Assembly: GCA_019677205.1 (NCBI GenBank)
Contig: JAAMXY010000379.1
Location: 62,001-126,000 of the forward strand
DNA length: 64,000 bases
Origin: Pinguiococcus pyrenoidosus
Lineage: Eukaryota; Sar; Pinguiophyceae; Pinguiochrysidales; Pinguiochrysidaceae
Direction: 5' to 3'
How positions within the stretch are numbered: position 1 is the stretch's first letter; every line of letters starts with the position of its first letter. Positions 40,501 through 51,464 of this stretch are shown here, in pieces. Position numbers and translations under genes: made by a program. The notes beneath the pieces are model-generated. The model was given only the letters and a program-made list of their open reading frames with translations. It searched no databases and was not told the DNA's origin.

Positions 40501-42178
40501 AGTAGTTCGCGACAAGATAGTACGTCGACGTGACCTCAATGGAGAAGAGGAGACCGCCAATGGGACTTGTGAAGGTGGAGCTCACGCCCACCGCGCACGC
40601 GGCCGCGAACACTTGGCGCTTGAGCCCTCCATTCGCGTTGGTATTTGAGAAGTACGGGATGTTCGTCACCATGGCCTGCGCCAGACCAATGGACGTGTGC
40701 ACGAACGGACCTTCGCGGCCGACAATCATGCCACTGCCAGCCGCCAAGATCAGCCCAATGATCTTCGCGACCACCATCCGCAGCGGCAGGAGCCTCTTCG
40801 CGTCGCGATGCACGTCCCCTCCGAGGATGAACTTGGCCTCGGCGATCCCACTGCCGGAGGCCAGCGGCGAAATCTGCTGCACCGCCGTGGCGGCGCCGAC
40901 GGCAAGCAGGGCCGTGAAGCACACAGATACGAGCAGGCGGTATCCCGGCTGCTCGGGCAGGCTGTGGAGGAAGTCGCTGAGGTTTGAGAGCTGGCGGATG
41001 CCCTCATCGGTCAAGTAGTCGCAGGTCGCCGCGATGACACCGAGGAAAATGACCAGCAGCGCCGACTCGGTCCGCCGGCCGACTATGGTGCGGAACGTGC
41101 CCAGCTCCCCCAGACTGTTGAAGCTGCCGCTACTTCTCCTATGAAGGCGCGGCGCGCCCCGGATGCTCTGCTCGGCTTTATATTCCAGGCGCGGGACGGA
41201 GCCGGTCTCTAGGTTGTCCTTTTCCTTCCGTAGCTGCCGAGCAATCTCAGCAATCTGCGCTTGATCGCCACTGTTGATGTTCCCGAAGGTGTACTGGGTC
41301 GGTGACGTCATCACCGACGCATTGTCTTCCGAGTCGGAGGAGCTCTGCCGACGCGTTTTGTCATCTCTGCTGTACAAGCCCGAGAGGGTAGGCGGACCCG
41401 GCCGCTCCTGCTTCACTTCCTCATCGTCAAGCTCCTCGATGTCGCTGCCACCTTCTCGATCATTGCTCTGCGCCGCAAGGGACAGTTTCCGAACGATGTC
41501 CGCTTGCATGCTGTCGTTTCGCCCCTGTCTACGCATCATGACGGGCTTCTGAACCCGAAGGCTCCTCACGATGTCACGCCCCTCGCGGGCCAATTCGCCT
41601 TCGTCATCGGACATCCCGGTATCGTCGTCGTCGTCGTCGTCGTCGTCGTCTTCCTCGTCGTCCTCGTACCCATTCTGTGCCGCCTGGCCCAGACGCAGGG
41701 ATAGCATCCGCTGCCGCTCCTGCGCCTCGCGCTTGACGACCTCCTCGTTGCCCATGTAAGACTGCGTGTGCTCCAGCTCCGGCGGCACGGCCGGCATCTT
41801 CGTGATGGGCGTCGCCCCGCTCGGCACAAAGTCCTCGGGATTGTCCGCGTCTGCATCCGCATCCGCATCCGCCGTGGCACCGGCGCCGCGATGCTGCATC
41901 ATCGCGGCCATTTCTGGCAGAGACAGCTTCCGGGAGCTCGAGCGGCTTCGGGTGAGGACCGCCTCGTCGTCGCTGTCGGAATTCATCTCCAGGGAGTCGC
42001 GCGCCGCGCTCCTTCGCCGAGAACTCGCGGGCCGTGGAAAAGGCTCCGGCGGCCCGGAGCTGTCCAGCACCGGCGGCGGAGCCTCCACATCGGTCATTTG
42101 GCTCACCGAGATTGCGCCGTCGGCACTTTCCTCCGAGTCGCCGCGGGAGCCGCGCCTCTCTTCGACGCTGGCGCTCAT
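37582..42178 (-). CDS. ClC-family chloride channel with two CBS domains
   Basis: Exon 1 (42178-39422) encodes a ~360-aa acidic disordered N-terminus with poly-Asp and a DADADADADAD run, then the ClC membrane domain. Signatures: SGSGIAEAKF (usually GSGIPE), MIVGREGPFVHTSIG with the gating Glu, SPIGGLLFSIEVTSTYYLVA and FPSGNFIPCFIIGAAFGR. CBS1 starts TARDVMNTDLVLL and continues via a 67-nt intron into exon 2 (from 39354; VFLGCVSRRALVRFLYLHSL). Linker exons between about 39210 and 37980 are Pro/Asp/Lys-rich and only partly resolved. The last two exons (ending 37896, and 37814-37582, 81-nt intron) encode EIMIDPSPFRVS and YMPLEQIHILFEMLRCSRVF of CBS2. The position that is a proton Glu in exchangers reads Val (SIEV), pointing to a channel. 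The first in-frame ATG is at 42178. Confidence 0.87.
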
Positions 42179-43040
42179 GCACTCATGCTGCGCGCCTGGC
42201 CCCTGCTTACAAGACCTCTCTCCCGAAGATACGGCGCGGCGGAGTGCGAATTCGAGGCGAGACTCGCGGAGGAGCCCAAGTTGCACGCCCGCACCTTCGC
42301 CTCGAAGGTTATTTCGTCATATCATGGCGCGATAGCCGGCCTTGCGCCGACATGCTGCTAACGATCGGATCTGTGTGCAACTGATTCGCCGAGCTCGCGC
42401 TCGATCGATAGATATGATTCGTTTATAGCGCTTTCGAATTCAGTACCGGGCGAATCGCATCGCGCATCGTGGACGAACTCGAACTGAACCGAACCGAACC
42501 GAACTTTATGGTCGGTGCATTCTGCAGCTCACGAATCGCCTGAAGCACAGGGTCTCGCAGCTTATTCCGAGCTTCTGACCAATCCAGACCATCTTCCTTT
42601 CGTTTCTGGAAGTCCATCTCGATACCATGCAACCAGGTCCGAACCCGGACCTGTCGCCGGACCTGTGGCCGGACTGTCGCCGGACTTGCACCGACTTGGT
42701 GGTTCCTTCCCTTCTTTTTCTTCTTCGTTTCCAGCCCAACGCTCGGACCTCCGCCGAGGGGGTCCGGCGCCTCAGGCGAACCTCTCCGCTCCTTTGCCAT
42801 TGGCGTCTGGGTCCGGGTTTGGGTAGAGATTCCTGATGTTCTCCGCACCTAAGAGGGCGCAAAGCCAGCTGCTGCGGCAGACATGCCAACGCCTTGCTCC
42901 GGGTCCCATCATGCTCTCCGCACGTGGGTGCTTGCTGAGGGCTGCGGGTTGCAAAGCGAAGCTCCCCTGCCGGCTCAGATTTGCAGCAAGACATTGACCG
43001 TCTGTCAGCGGGGCAAGAACCCTGAAAAGCGGAAAGCACC
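42179..43040. other. Divergent intergenic region with short tandem elements
   Basis: Contains a run of GAACC/GAACT pentamers at about 42478-42505 and GGACCTGT-CGCCGGAC repeats at about 42635-42690. ORFs here are unremarkable. It separates the ClC (-) and kinesin (+) genes. Confidence 0.5.
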
Positions 43041-46000
43041 ATGTCGAATCTGCTCGCGCTTGCGTTCGGTGGCACTCCGGAGGTGGACTGCCGCGTGCAT
43101 ACCAGGGCCTTGCCTCCGGGCGGGGAAAAAAGAGAAGCTCATTGGACTCAAGACAAGTTTCGTAGGTTGCCGAGGACCAGAGCGTTCTCGAGCATGCGGC
43201 GCACCTCGGAATGGACCCGACCGTGGACCAGACCCATCTTTGGATTGCAAAAGAGTCGCTCTTTGCGCCCCTACCGGAGGTGAGGAAGGCCATTTCCACC
43301 GTGCCCGTGAACGTCTGGACCCCGGGTCATGGCTTTGACGCGCTTCTCAGGGATGGCAGCTCCTGCAGACCGAGGAGGGGGACGCCTACTACTGGAATGA
43401 GACCGAGCAGCTGTCGCAATGGGATCACCCGAAGGACGAATACTATCGCAGTCTTTTTCTGCAGCACAAGGCCGAGGAGGTGGGTGGAGTTGCCCATGCA
43501 CATGCTTTTCCATGCGTCAGACGCAGGCAGGCATGACACAAGTCTTGCGATTCTTGAATTTGTATCCAGGAAACCCTCATGACGAGCCGGCAGGATCCAG
43601 ACTTTCAAATCCGGCCGTGCACGGCGCGTGAGCTTTCGATCGCCACGGCGCCGCCAGTGGTGCCGATCCCCGTGTCCGCCCGCGAGCTGTCGTACCAGCC
43701 GATACTCTCACCCATGACAGCCCGATCAGTGAGTCCTCCGCCCGTGCCGGCCTTGAACCTGTCGCCGGTGCTGTCGCCGGCCCTGTCACCAGCCCTGTCA
43801 CCCGCACAGTCGGCATTGATGCTGGACGAGAACAAGACGAACTTGATCCTCCAAAGCGCGAGATACGAAGGTGAGATCGCGACGCTCAAGGAGCAGCTGG
43901 AAGTTGCCCGAAACTATCGGAGTCCGACGGCAGCGAGCCTGCGTAAGGCGAGCGCCGGACTGCTTCCCTCGCCGGAGGCCGAGCCGCCGAAGGACTCCGC
44001 CCGGAAGAACCCCGTCTCTCCCCGAACGAAACCTGACCTGGCCTGGACGGCCGAGGAGACGACGCGCGAGCAGGCCAACGTATCCAGCTTCGCCACGGCG
44101 GCCGAAGGCCTCGCCGTGCTGGAGGATAAGTGCGAGCGCCTCACGCGGCTGAAGGACCAGCTGGAGGCACAGAACAAAGACCTGCAGGGGCGGCTGCTGG
44201 ACGCGCTGCGTCGAGCGACCAAAGCCGAGGCGGATCTCGAGGAACTCCAGAAGTCGTTCTATAGCGCTCAGGCCGTCCCGTCACCCGCTCAGCACGAGGA
44301 TGAGGCGCGCAAGCTCAAGGAGAGGCTCGAGCAGGCCATCCGACGGGCGGAAGAGGCCGAGGGCATGCTGGAACAAAGCAGGCTGAACGAGGCCCTGGAC
44401 CTCGGCGACGACGCTGCGGAGGAAGAGAGCACTCCGAGTGAGCGGCGGAAGCCACTGAAGAAACCAGTGAACCTCAGGGTCGAGACCGACGACTTCATCC
44501 CCAGCATCGCCACCAAGGAGGCTCTGAGTCCCATCCGCAGTCCCCTCAACACGGAGGCGGCGATCGGGACTCTTCGGGACAAGGCCCGCAAGAAGATCGA
44601 CAGTCTCAAGAAGAAGATCGCGGACGTCAAGGCGGAGAACAAGGACCTGTTGGCTCGGATCGAAGCGCTCGAGGCCTCCGTTGGCGACCTCGAGACGCAG
44701 AAGCAACAGGCCGACCGCGAGTTGGCGGAACTCAGGGAGGAACTGAAAGAGGCCCGAAGAGACCGCACCATCGCCAGAGAAGAGGTGGCGCAGCTCCGCG
44801 CACTTCAGAGCCTCGTGCAGGAGAGCGCCGCCGAGTTCGAACGGCCATCGGGAGGAGGTCACGTAGATGCCGAGGCGAAGGGGATGGATCCAAAGCCGAA
44901 GTCGAAGCCCAGGCCCATTGATACCCAAGACACCGGCAACCCGGCGCCGCCGGTGCTGAGTCCCCAGAAGGATCCCGAGACGGGCTGGGCCGGTTTGCTA
45001 GACCAGGTGGAAGGCGCGTTGAAAAGCTGCTTCTTCTATCGCCGGAGTCCCAAGAACCGGAACGACGAGGGGAACGTCTACGACGACGCCAACTGGGTGG
45101 CCAACGAGGAGCAGCTGAGCCACATGCTGGAGCAGCTGCTGGTCATCGCGAAGAACTACATCAAGCGCTGTCCCAAGCTGGAAGCACCCGGCTCCGAGCG
45201 TCGAAGCCAGGAGCATGACCAGGTCGTCCGAGAACTGGACGCAACGCGTCAGCGCCTCAAGGACGCCGAGGCACAGGTCCAGAAGGCGGCGGCGGAGAAA
45301 GACCACCTCGTCTCCAAGCTGCGTTCTCTAGAAGAGACGCGGAGCCACAGCGCCAAGATGTCGCAAGACCTGGAGCGACGGCTGGGCGATGCGGAGCGGG
45401 ATCTAAGGACTAGCAACGACAAGATAGTGGAGCTGCGCCACGCCAGCGATCGAGCCAACCGAGAGGCGGCGGAGGCCAGGCAGGCGCTGGAAGACAAGAA
45501 GCGCCGCCTGGAGAAGGTGGAGGAGAAGCTCAACAGGGCCAAGCAGTCCATCGCGGAGTACAAGCAGCAAGAAGCGCAAGCGGTCAAGATGTTCGAGGAG
45601 CTGGAGAAGGAGCTGGACGCGCAGAAGGCGGAGAACCGCCATGTCCACGAGGACGCCGCCCGAAAGGCCAAGGAGCTGCGCCACCGAACCGAGCAGCTCC
45701 ACCGGCTGGAGGCCGAGCTGGGAATGACCACGACGCGTCTGAAGGACATGAGCGAGAAGCACAAGACACTGGCGGAGCGCATCCTGGAGCTCCAGGGCAA
45801 CATCCGCGTTTTCTGCCGCGTGCGGCCTTTAGCCGAAGAGGAGCAATCTGACGACGACTTGGTCATGCGGGACGGACGCCGCATACGACCGGAGGACGCC
45901 ATTGAGTACCTCGATGACGACAAGTTTATCTTCCACGGAACGGCCTTCGACTTCGACCGCATCTTCCCGCCCAGCAGCACCCAGGCGGCCGTCTTCGCAG

Positions 46001-46959
46001 AAGTAGAACACGCGGTCGCGAAGGCCATGGACGGCTTCCGCGTGTGCATCTTCGCCTACGGCCAGACGGGCTCTGGCAAGACATACACCATGGAAGGTCC
46101 AGCCGATAACCGCGGTGTCAACTGGCGAGCTCTGAAGCACTTGTTCGATCTCGCGGCGCTGATGCCCACGGACAGCGATGTGTCTTTCAAGGTGTCGATG
46201 CTGGAAGTATACAACGAGCGGATCCGAGACCTTCTCGCCCCCCCGGACACGCCGGGAGCGGACGACCTGGACGTGCGAGTGCAGAGCGGTGGCGGTGGCG
46301 GTGGCGGTAGCGGTAGCGGTGGAGGTGGCGGGGGCGGGGGCAAACGACGCGTCTCCGGCAAAAGCGTGTTCGTGGAAGGTCTGATCGATGTGGAGGTCAA
46401 CGACGTCGCCGAGGTGGAGGACATCATGTCCATGGGCTCGGAGCATCGCAGTACCGCCAGCAACAACGTGAACGTCCATTCCAGCCGCTCGCATCTGGTC
46501 CTCCAAGTCCGCATCCTTCGCAAGGGTGTGCCCCATGGGCTGCTCAGCCTCATCGATCTCGCGGGCAGCGAGCGGCTCAAGAACACGTCCGCGCAAGGAC
46601 AGCGGCTGAAGGAGGCGCAGAACATCAACAAGTCACTCTCCTCCCTTGGCGACGTCATCGCCGCGCTCGGGTCGAGCCAGCGTCACGTCCCCTACCGGAA
46701 CTCGAAGCTCACCTTTCTGCTTCAGGACTCGCTCGGACCGGCGTCGAAGGTACGAAGCTTACCATGTGGCCCGTTCGGGAGACGATCTTGTCGACCCAGA
46801 GGCAGCGAGCTCATTCACCGTGCCTGGCCACAGGTCCTCATGTTTGTCAACATCAACCCAGCGGTCCACTCCTCCGGCGAATCGCTTTGTTCGCTAAACT
46901 TTGCGTCGCGCTGCAGAGCGGTCCAACTCGGACAGGCCAAGCGAGTCGGCACAGCCTGA
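43041..46959 (+). CDS. Kinesin-14 (C-terminal motor) with CEP164-type WW domain
   Basis: Five exons: 43041-43082, 43166-43279, 43351-43479, 43570-46749 and 46834-46959, with introns of 83, 71, 90 and 84 nt, all in phase; 1196 aa. Residues ~15-95 match the N-terminus of CEP164: VLEHAAHLGMDPTVDQTHLW, IAKESLFAPLPEGW, then GDAYYWNETEQLSQWDHPKD and EYYRSLF (CEP164 IDP..LWIAREGI.APLP.GW, IYYFN...SxWDHP.DEHYR). A Ser-Pro-Ala-Leu repeat and long coiled coils follow. The C-terminal motor has GNIRVFCRVRPL, FAYGQTGSGKTYTMEGP (P-loop), NNVNVHSSRSHLVLQ (switch I), LIDLAGSERL (switch II) and HVPYRNSKLTFLLQDSLG. The neck-first GNIRVFCRVRP start and C-terminal motor identify kinesin-14, a minus-end-directed class. 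A Gly/Ser insert breaks the motor at 46285-46341. Confidence 0.9.
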
Positions 46960-47562
46960 TCTCCTTGATCGTTGATAGAAGACATGGTAACTTCGACCGA
47001 CTGTTCCACGACTTGCGCTGCGGCAACCCTCATGCCACGCCCGACGAGGGGATATGTGGCGAACGTGTGATGCTACGCCGAGATGGCGGTACGACAATAC
47101 TGAGTCCTTGAATCCGTGAATTCTTGGATGCTTGAATCCGTGAAGCCTTGGATGCTTGAATGCGTGAATCCTTGGATGCTTGAATCCGTGCATCCGTGAA
47201 TCCGTGCATCCGTGAATCCGTGAATCCGTGAATCCGTGAATCCGTGAATCCGTGAATGGTTGAATCCACGACTCTTCGAATGCACGAGTGCAAGATGCAA
47301 CGTAGAGACTCGCAGGTACCAAAATCATACGTTAGTCGTCCACCACTACGTTTAGCAACGTGAAAAGAACTACGCACACACACAGAAGGTTCTTCCCGCG
47401 GCGGTCTAGGCGCTTCGCAGGGTTTCGCAGAAGAAAGCAGTATGGTCGATTCCTTCCAGTCCACCTGGACACTCCATGAACCTAAATCACTTAGAAAGCC
47501 ACCGAAAAGGGGAGCCGGGACGCGGCGCTGACAGAGGAGGCTCGTGTCAAACGCTGGCTCCT
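46960..47562. other. Convergent intergenic region with minisatellite
   Basis: Between the 3' ends of the kinesin (+) and DegT (-) genes. It is dominated by the repeat at 47100-47270. No gene is recognised. Confidence 0.6.
47100..47270 (+). repeat. 8-bp-based minisatellite (GAATCCGT family)
   Basis: About 20 copies of a degenerate octamer (TGAATCCG, variants TGGATGCT, TGCATCCG, TGAAGCCT). The central 47185-47260 part is nearly perfect (GTGAATCCGTGAATCCGTGA). Degenerate flanks suggest higher-order units of about 24 bp on the left side. Confidence 0.95.
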
Positions 47563-49164
47563 CTACTCGCCGAGGACGGTAGCAAGGCTCTCTTCGATGA
47601 CCTGTGCCATGTCGTCGAAGTCCGAGTCCTGCCACTGGAGCGGCAGTCGCACGTCGCAGGCACGCGCAAGCATCTTGCGGGTCGCTGGAAGCTCATCGTT
47701 GGCAGGAGCGAAGCCCCAGTTCACAAAGTTACGACCATTGCTCTTCGCGCCGAAGAGCTCCACGGGCAGGCCGTGGGCGTGGCATTCCTTCAGGAAGGCC
47801 TGCACCTGTTCCTCCGTCACGAACTCGGCAAGGTTGAACTGAATCGAATCGTGGACAGGAGTGACGCCCCGGGTGCCCTCGGCGATGGACAGCACGCCCC
47901 CGCAGGTGCGGCGCAGACGCTTCTTGAGCTTCTCGTAGCGAGCGTTGTAGATGGCTATCCTCTCGTCTAGCGTGGCCACCTGCGGGCGGATGATGGCGGC
48001 GGACAGGGCCGACATGCGCAGAGAGTAGTTGGGCAGCTCCTTCGTCAGATACTTGAAGTCCTCCGCCGGTGGCAGCGTGAGGTGCTTGCCCATCATCCCC
48101 TCGTAGGCCCCCGCATAGACCGCGACGCGCGCGGCCACCTCCGGGTCGTCCGTGAGCAAGAAGCCTCCCTCGCCGCTGTTGATCATCTTGTACGACTGGG
48201 ACGAGATGGCGCACGCACGGCCAGCGTGGCCCGAGTGCTTGCCGCGGATGTACACGCCGAGGGAGTGCGCGCAGTCCTCCGTCAAGGACGCCCCGTGCTC
48301 CTTGCAAATGGCGGCGATCTTGTCCATGTCAGCGACCTTGCCACGCATATGCGACACCAGCACGTGGCGGCAGTCCGGGTTGGCAGCCAGCTTGCGGCGC
48401 AGGTCATCCAAGTCCATGGTGTAGCCCATGGTGGACTCGACGTAGACGGGGGTGCCGCCCACGTGCTCGATGGCGCTGGGCACCGCGCCGAAGGTGAACG
48501 CGTTGCTGATCACCTTGTCGCCCGGCTTGACACCCGTGGCCTTCAGCATGAGCATGAGCGCGCTGCCGCAAGAGTTGAGCGCGACGCAGTAATTGTGTCC
48601 GGTGTAGGCCGCGATGGCGGCTTCGCATTGGGACACGGGGGACTCCTCCGCGCTAAAACGTCAGAGGCAACAAATGCACGTTGAGGCACTGGCTCNNNNN
48701 NNNNNNNNNNNNNNNNNNNNNNNNNNNNCGCTGCTCCTCCCCTTTTCGCTGCCTCACCTCTTGAAGTTGTAGCGGAAGAGACGGCCGTTCTGCAAGAGCT
48801 GCATGGCCTCCTCCTGGCCCTCCACCGGCACGGGGCAGGGCATCTTGATGTCCTTCTTGATGGTCGTGCGCTCCGCGGACGCGTCCAGCGAGGGGATCTG
48901 CCGTGAGAAGCAGCATGGCAAGTCAGTAGGGGCATCTGCGCACACGCTACGCGACGTCATCCGCCTAAATCGCCTGCCCAGCTCAGCGCTGCGGAGATTC
49001 CCTGCTAACCAGCCACAGAGGCGTGCGGCTTCTTGCGCACGCCGGAGCGCCGCCGTCCAGCCGCCTGCGATTTCTTTCTCTGGAGACGCACGTACCGATG
49101 CCTGCTTGATCGCGTTGGCGGCGACCACGACGTAGAGCGTGCCCAGAATGACGGACTGCCTCAT
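47563..49164 (-). CDS. DegT/DnrJ/EryC1-type PLP aminotransferase with membrane leader
   Basis: Three exons, 49164-49096, 48897-48758 and 48652-47563, give 432 aa. Exon 1 is a hydrophobic leader MRQSVILGTLYVVVAANAIK. Exon 2 ends LLQNGRLFRYNF, and exon 3 continues SQCEAAIAAYTGHNYCVALN then SCGSALMLML. This is the start of the PLP fold used for sugar aminotransferases. LTEDCAHSLG supplies the PLP Asp and SQSYKMINSGEGGFLLTDD the Schiff-base Lys and GEGG loop. VTPVHDSIQFNL lies in the small domain. Family members transfer an amino group to nucleotide-linked keto-sugars; the substrate here is unknown. The second intron (48757-48653) contains a 33-N gap, so its length is not reliable. A bacterial origin by transfer is possible but unproven. 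Confidence 0.85.
48696..48728. other. Assembly gap (33 N)
   Basis: Run of N inside the second intron of the DegT aminotransferase gene. The surrounding exons remain consistent in phase. Confidence 1.
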
Positions 49165-50108
49165 GGTGAGCGGGTGGGAGAACTTGACTGGTTCTCGGGG
49201 CTTGCTGGCAGCCGGGAGGGAGTCTCTTGGCTGTGCAAGGGACAGAGGCAGCTGGTGCGCGGAGGCTTGGGGACAGAGCACTCCCTGTCAAAGAGCGCTG
49301 CTTGGAGCTCGGCTGTGGAGACGTCGGGGTCTCGCTGCGGCGCCCGAAAGAAGACGAACGGCGGTCTAAAAACGTCTTCACGAGTACGTGGTCCGGTGCC
49401 CCAAGGGCATTGGAATCCAAATCTAACCCCATTTCCCCTCCTCAACAAGAGCTATCAGTCGCGTCGATGTTTCAGGCAGCGAATGGGGGCGGAGATGATC
49501 GCCTAATTCAAGAATGTCTCCGTTCTTTGCGCCGACAGGATGCAGCCGCTACCAATGGAAGCGCCCCCGTCAGCGAGCTCAAGCAACGATGGCCAATGAA
49601 TATTAGAGATACTATTCTCTATCTTTCCATAGGACGGAACTATGCAGCTGCGAGCAGCTGCTGAGAAATTAGGAATAACAGAAGCACCGGTGAGGGCATC
49701 ATATGCGAAAAGTGATGACGCCTCGTGGCCAATCCGCAGCGTTCGCTCCCACAATTGCACCTCTGCAGCAAACGACGCCCTCCAATCTTCATCTTCGAAG
49801 CTTCCTTTTCAGGCGAAGGCCACAACCACCAGTCACGTGGAGGTTGGAAGCCTGGGAAGGCGAAAACCAGATTCTCGCGAGCGCCAGTTCTTCGGGATAC
49901 GCCCGCTCGAAGATCCCTCATATTGACATGTCATCGTTCTAGAATCAGCTGAGTAGTTTCACTCACCCCTCCGCGCGGAATAGCGGTTCTCATGAGGCTG
50001 AAGCGTGGGGGGTGCAACTGGCTGGCGATCCGAATGGCCCTCGACGCACGGCCCGTTTTGGCCGCGCTGAGGCCCCCACAGCTTCGTCGCAAGCCCCCCG
50101 CAAGCAGC
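49165..50108. other. Divergent intergenic region
   Basis: Between the DegT (-) and eIF2-alpha (+) genes. CCAAT pentamers occur near 49552, 49593 and 49728. The ORFs have no recognisable protein features. An in-frame upstream Met exists at 49992 but is not favoured as the eIF2-alpha start. Confidence 0.5.
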
Positions 50109-51313
50109 ATGGCGGAAGAAGAAGAGGTCGTGCCCGAGAATCTGCGCACGTACACGGACGAGGATGGCACCATCGAGTGGGAAGACCGCCTGAAGTGCCG
50201 CTTCTACGAGAACAGATACCCGGCCGTCGAAGAGGTCACCGCGAGCGGCACAGTCCCATCGAGGAGACCTCCGCGCTCATCGTCACTTTTCTCTTGTGAT
50301 CTAGGTCGTCATGGTCAATGTGCGTCGCATCGCAGACATGGGAGCCTACGTCAAGCTCTTGGAGTTCCAGGTGACAGCGCGATCATCGCTGGGCAAAGCC
50401 AGATCGATCAGCCTGACTTGAGTTCTGTGGCCTTTCTCGCGCAGGAAATCGAGGGCATGATTCTGCTCTCAGAGCTCAGTCGGAGGCGCATCCGAAGCGT
50501 GAACAAGCTCATTCGCGTGAATCGCAACGAGGTACGCTGATCGCTGGCCGCCATGGCCGCCCGGCGCCGCGGGCGTCCGTCTCACCTCGCCTGCATGCAT
50601 GCACCCAGTGCGTCATGGTGCTTCGAGTCGACGAGGAGAAGGGCTACATCGACCTCTCCAAGCGCCGAGTGGCGTCTGAGGACATCGCCAAGTGCGACGA
50701 GCGCTACCAGAAGGCCAAGGCCGTGCACATGGTCCTGCGTCAGGTGGCCGAGAAGCAGGGGATGTTCCTCAAGGAGCTGTACAAGCAAGTGGGCTGGCCG
50801 CTGTATCGCAAGTACGGCCACTGCTACGACGCCTTCAAGCTGGCGCTCACGGGGCAAGCAGATCCCTTCGAGGAGCTGCAGATCTCCGACGTGCTCAGGA
50901 ACGAGATCACGCAGTACATCCACCGCCGCTTGGCACCTCAGCCCGTGAAGGTGCGGTCGGACATCGAGATCACCTGCTTCACGGAAGAGGGGATCGAGAC
51001 CATCCGGGATGCCTTGCACGCCGGAGAAGCGTGCTCCACGGAGCTCTGTCCCGTCGAGGTGCGGCTCGCGGCGCCGCCGCGCTACTACATGACGACGATG
51101 ACCCTGGACAAGGACGCGGGGATCCAAACTCTCACGGTGGCCACGGAAGCCATCCAGAGGTACCTTGAAGACGCGGGTGGGCGATTGGAGGTGAAGATGG
51201 CACCCAAGGCGGTTACTCAGAAGGAGCAGGCCGAATTCGAAGCGATGATGAGCAGGTTCGCCGCCGAGTCTGAGGAGAGAGCGGACGATGACGATCCTGA
51301 GGAAGAGGCGTAG
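50109..51313 (+). CDS. EIF2S1: Translation initiation factor eIF2 subunit alpha
   Basis: Four exons, 50109-50234, 50305-50370, 50445-50531 and 50609-51313, with introns of 70, 74 and 77 nt; 327 aa. Continuous match to eIF2-alpha: [74 protein letters not shown] and YIDLSKRRV. The serine in LLSELS is the Ser51 phosphorylation site for eIF2 kinases, and it is conserved. The C-terminal alpha-beta domain ([32 protein letters not shown]) and the acidic tail are present. A 29-residue acidic extension ([20 protein letters not shown]) precedes the S1 domain. The first intron begins GTCACC, an unusual donor, but the frame demands it. Confidence 0.95.
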
Positions 51314-51464
51314 GCCAGCGACCAGGCAAGCTCCCTCCCACAGCTCTTTGATTACGCTTGATGTCAGGCTCGTGTCTGTGTGCATGGAGCAAGTATCACG
51401 CAAGCCCCCAAGGCGAAAACGAATCACGTTATTCGGCGCACGAAGGAGACGGGGACCGGGGGAG

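Noticed and set aside
40530-41018. Plus-strand 162-codon frame opposite the ClC membrane domain
   Set aside because: It is a shadow of the ClC coding frame, whose selectivity and gating motifs are clear.
47100-47270. Regularly repeated octamer that could be mistaken for a CRISPR array
   Set aside because: Units are contiguous with no unique spacers, there are no cas genes, and the DNA is eukaryotic. It is a minisatellite.
47030-47635. 201-codon minus-strand frame with FTDSRIHG repeats
   Set aside because: The peptide repeat is only a translation of the octamer minisatellite. The neighbouring DegT gene ends at 47563.
49992-50108. 39-residue N-terminal extension of eIF2-alpha
   Set aside because: The frame is open, but the basic extension does not resemble eIF2-alpha. 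The ATG at 50109 has a better context and starts the acidic extension.
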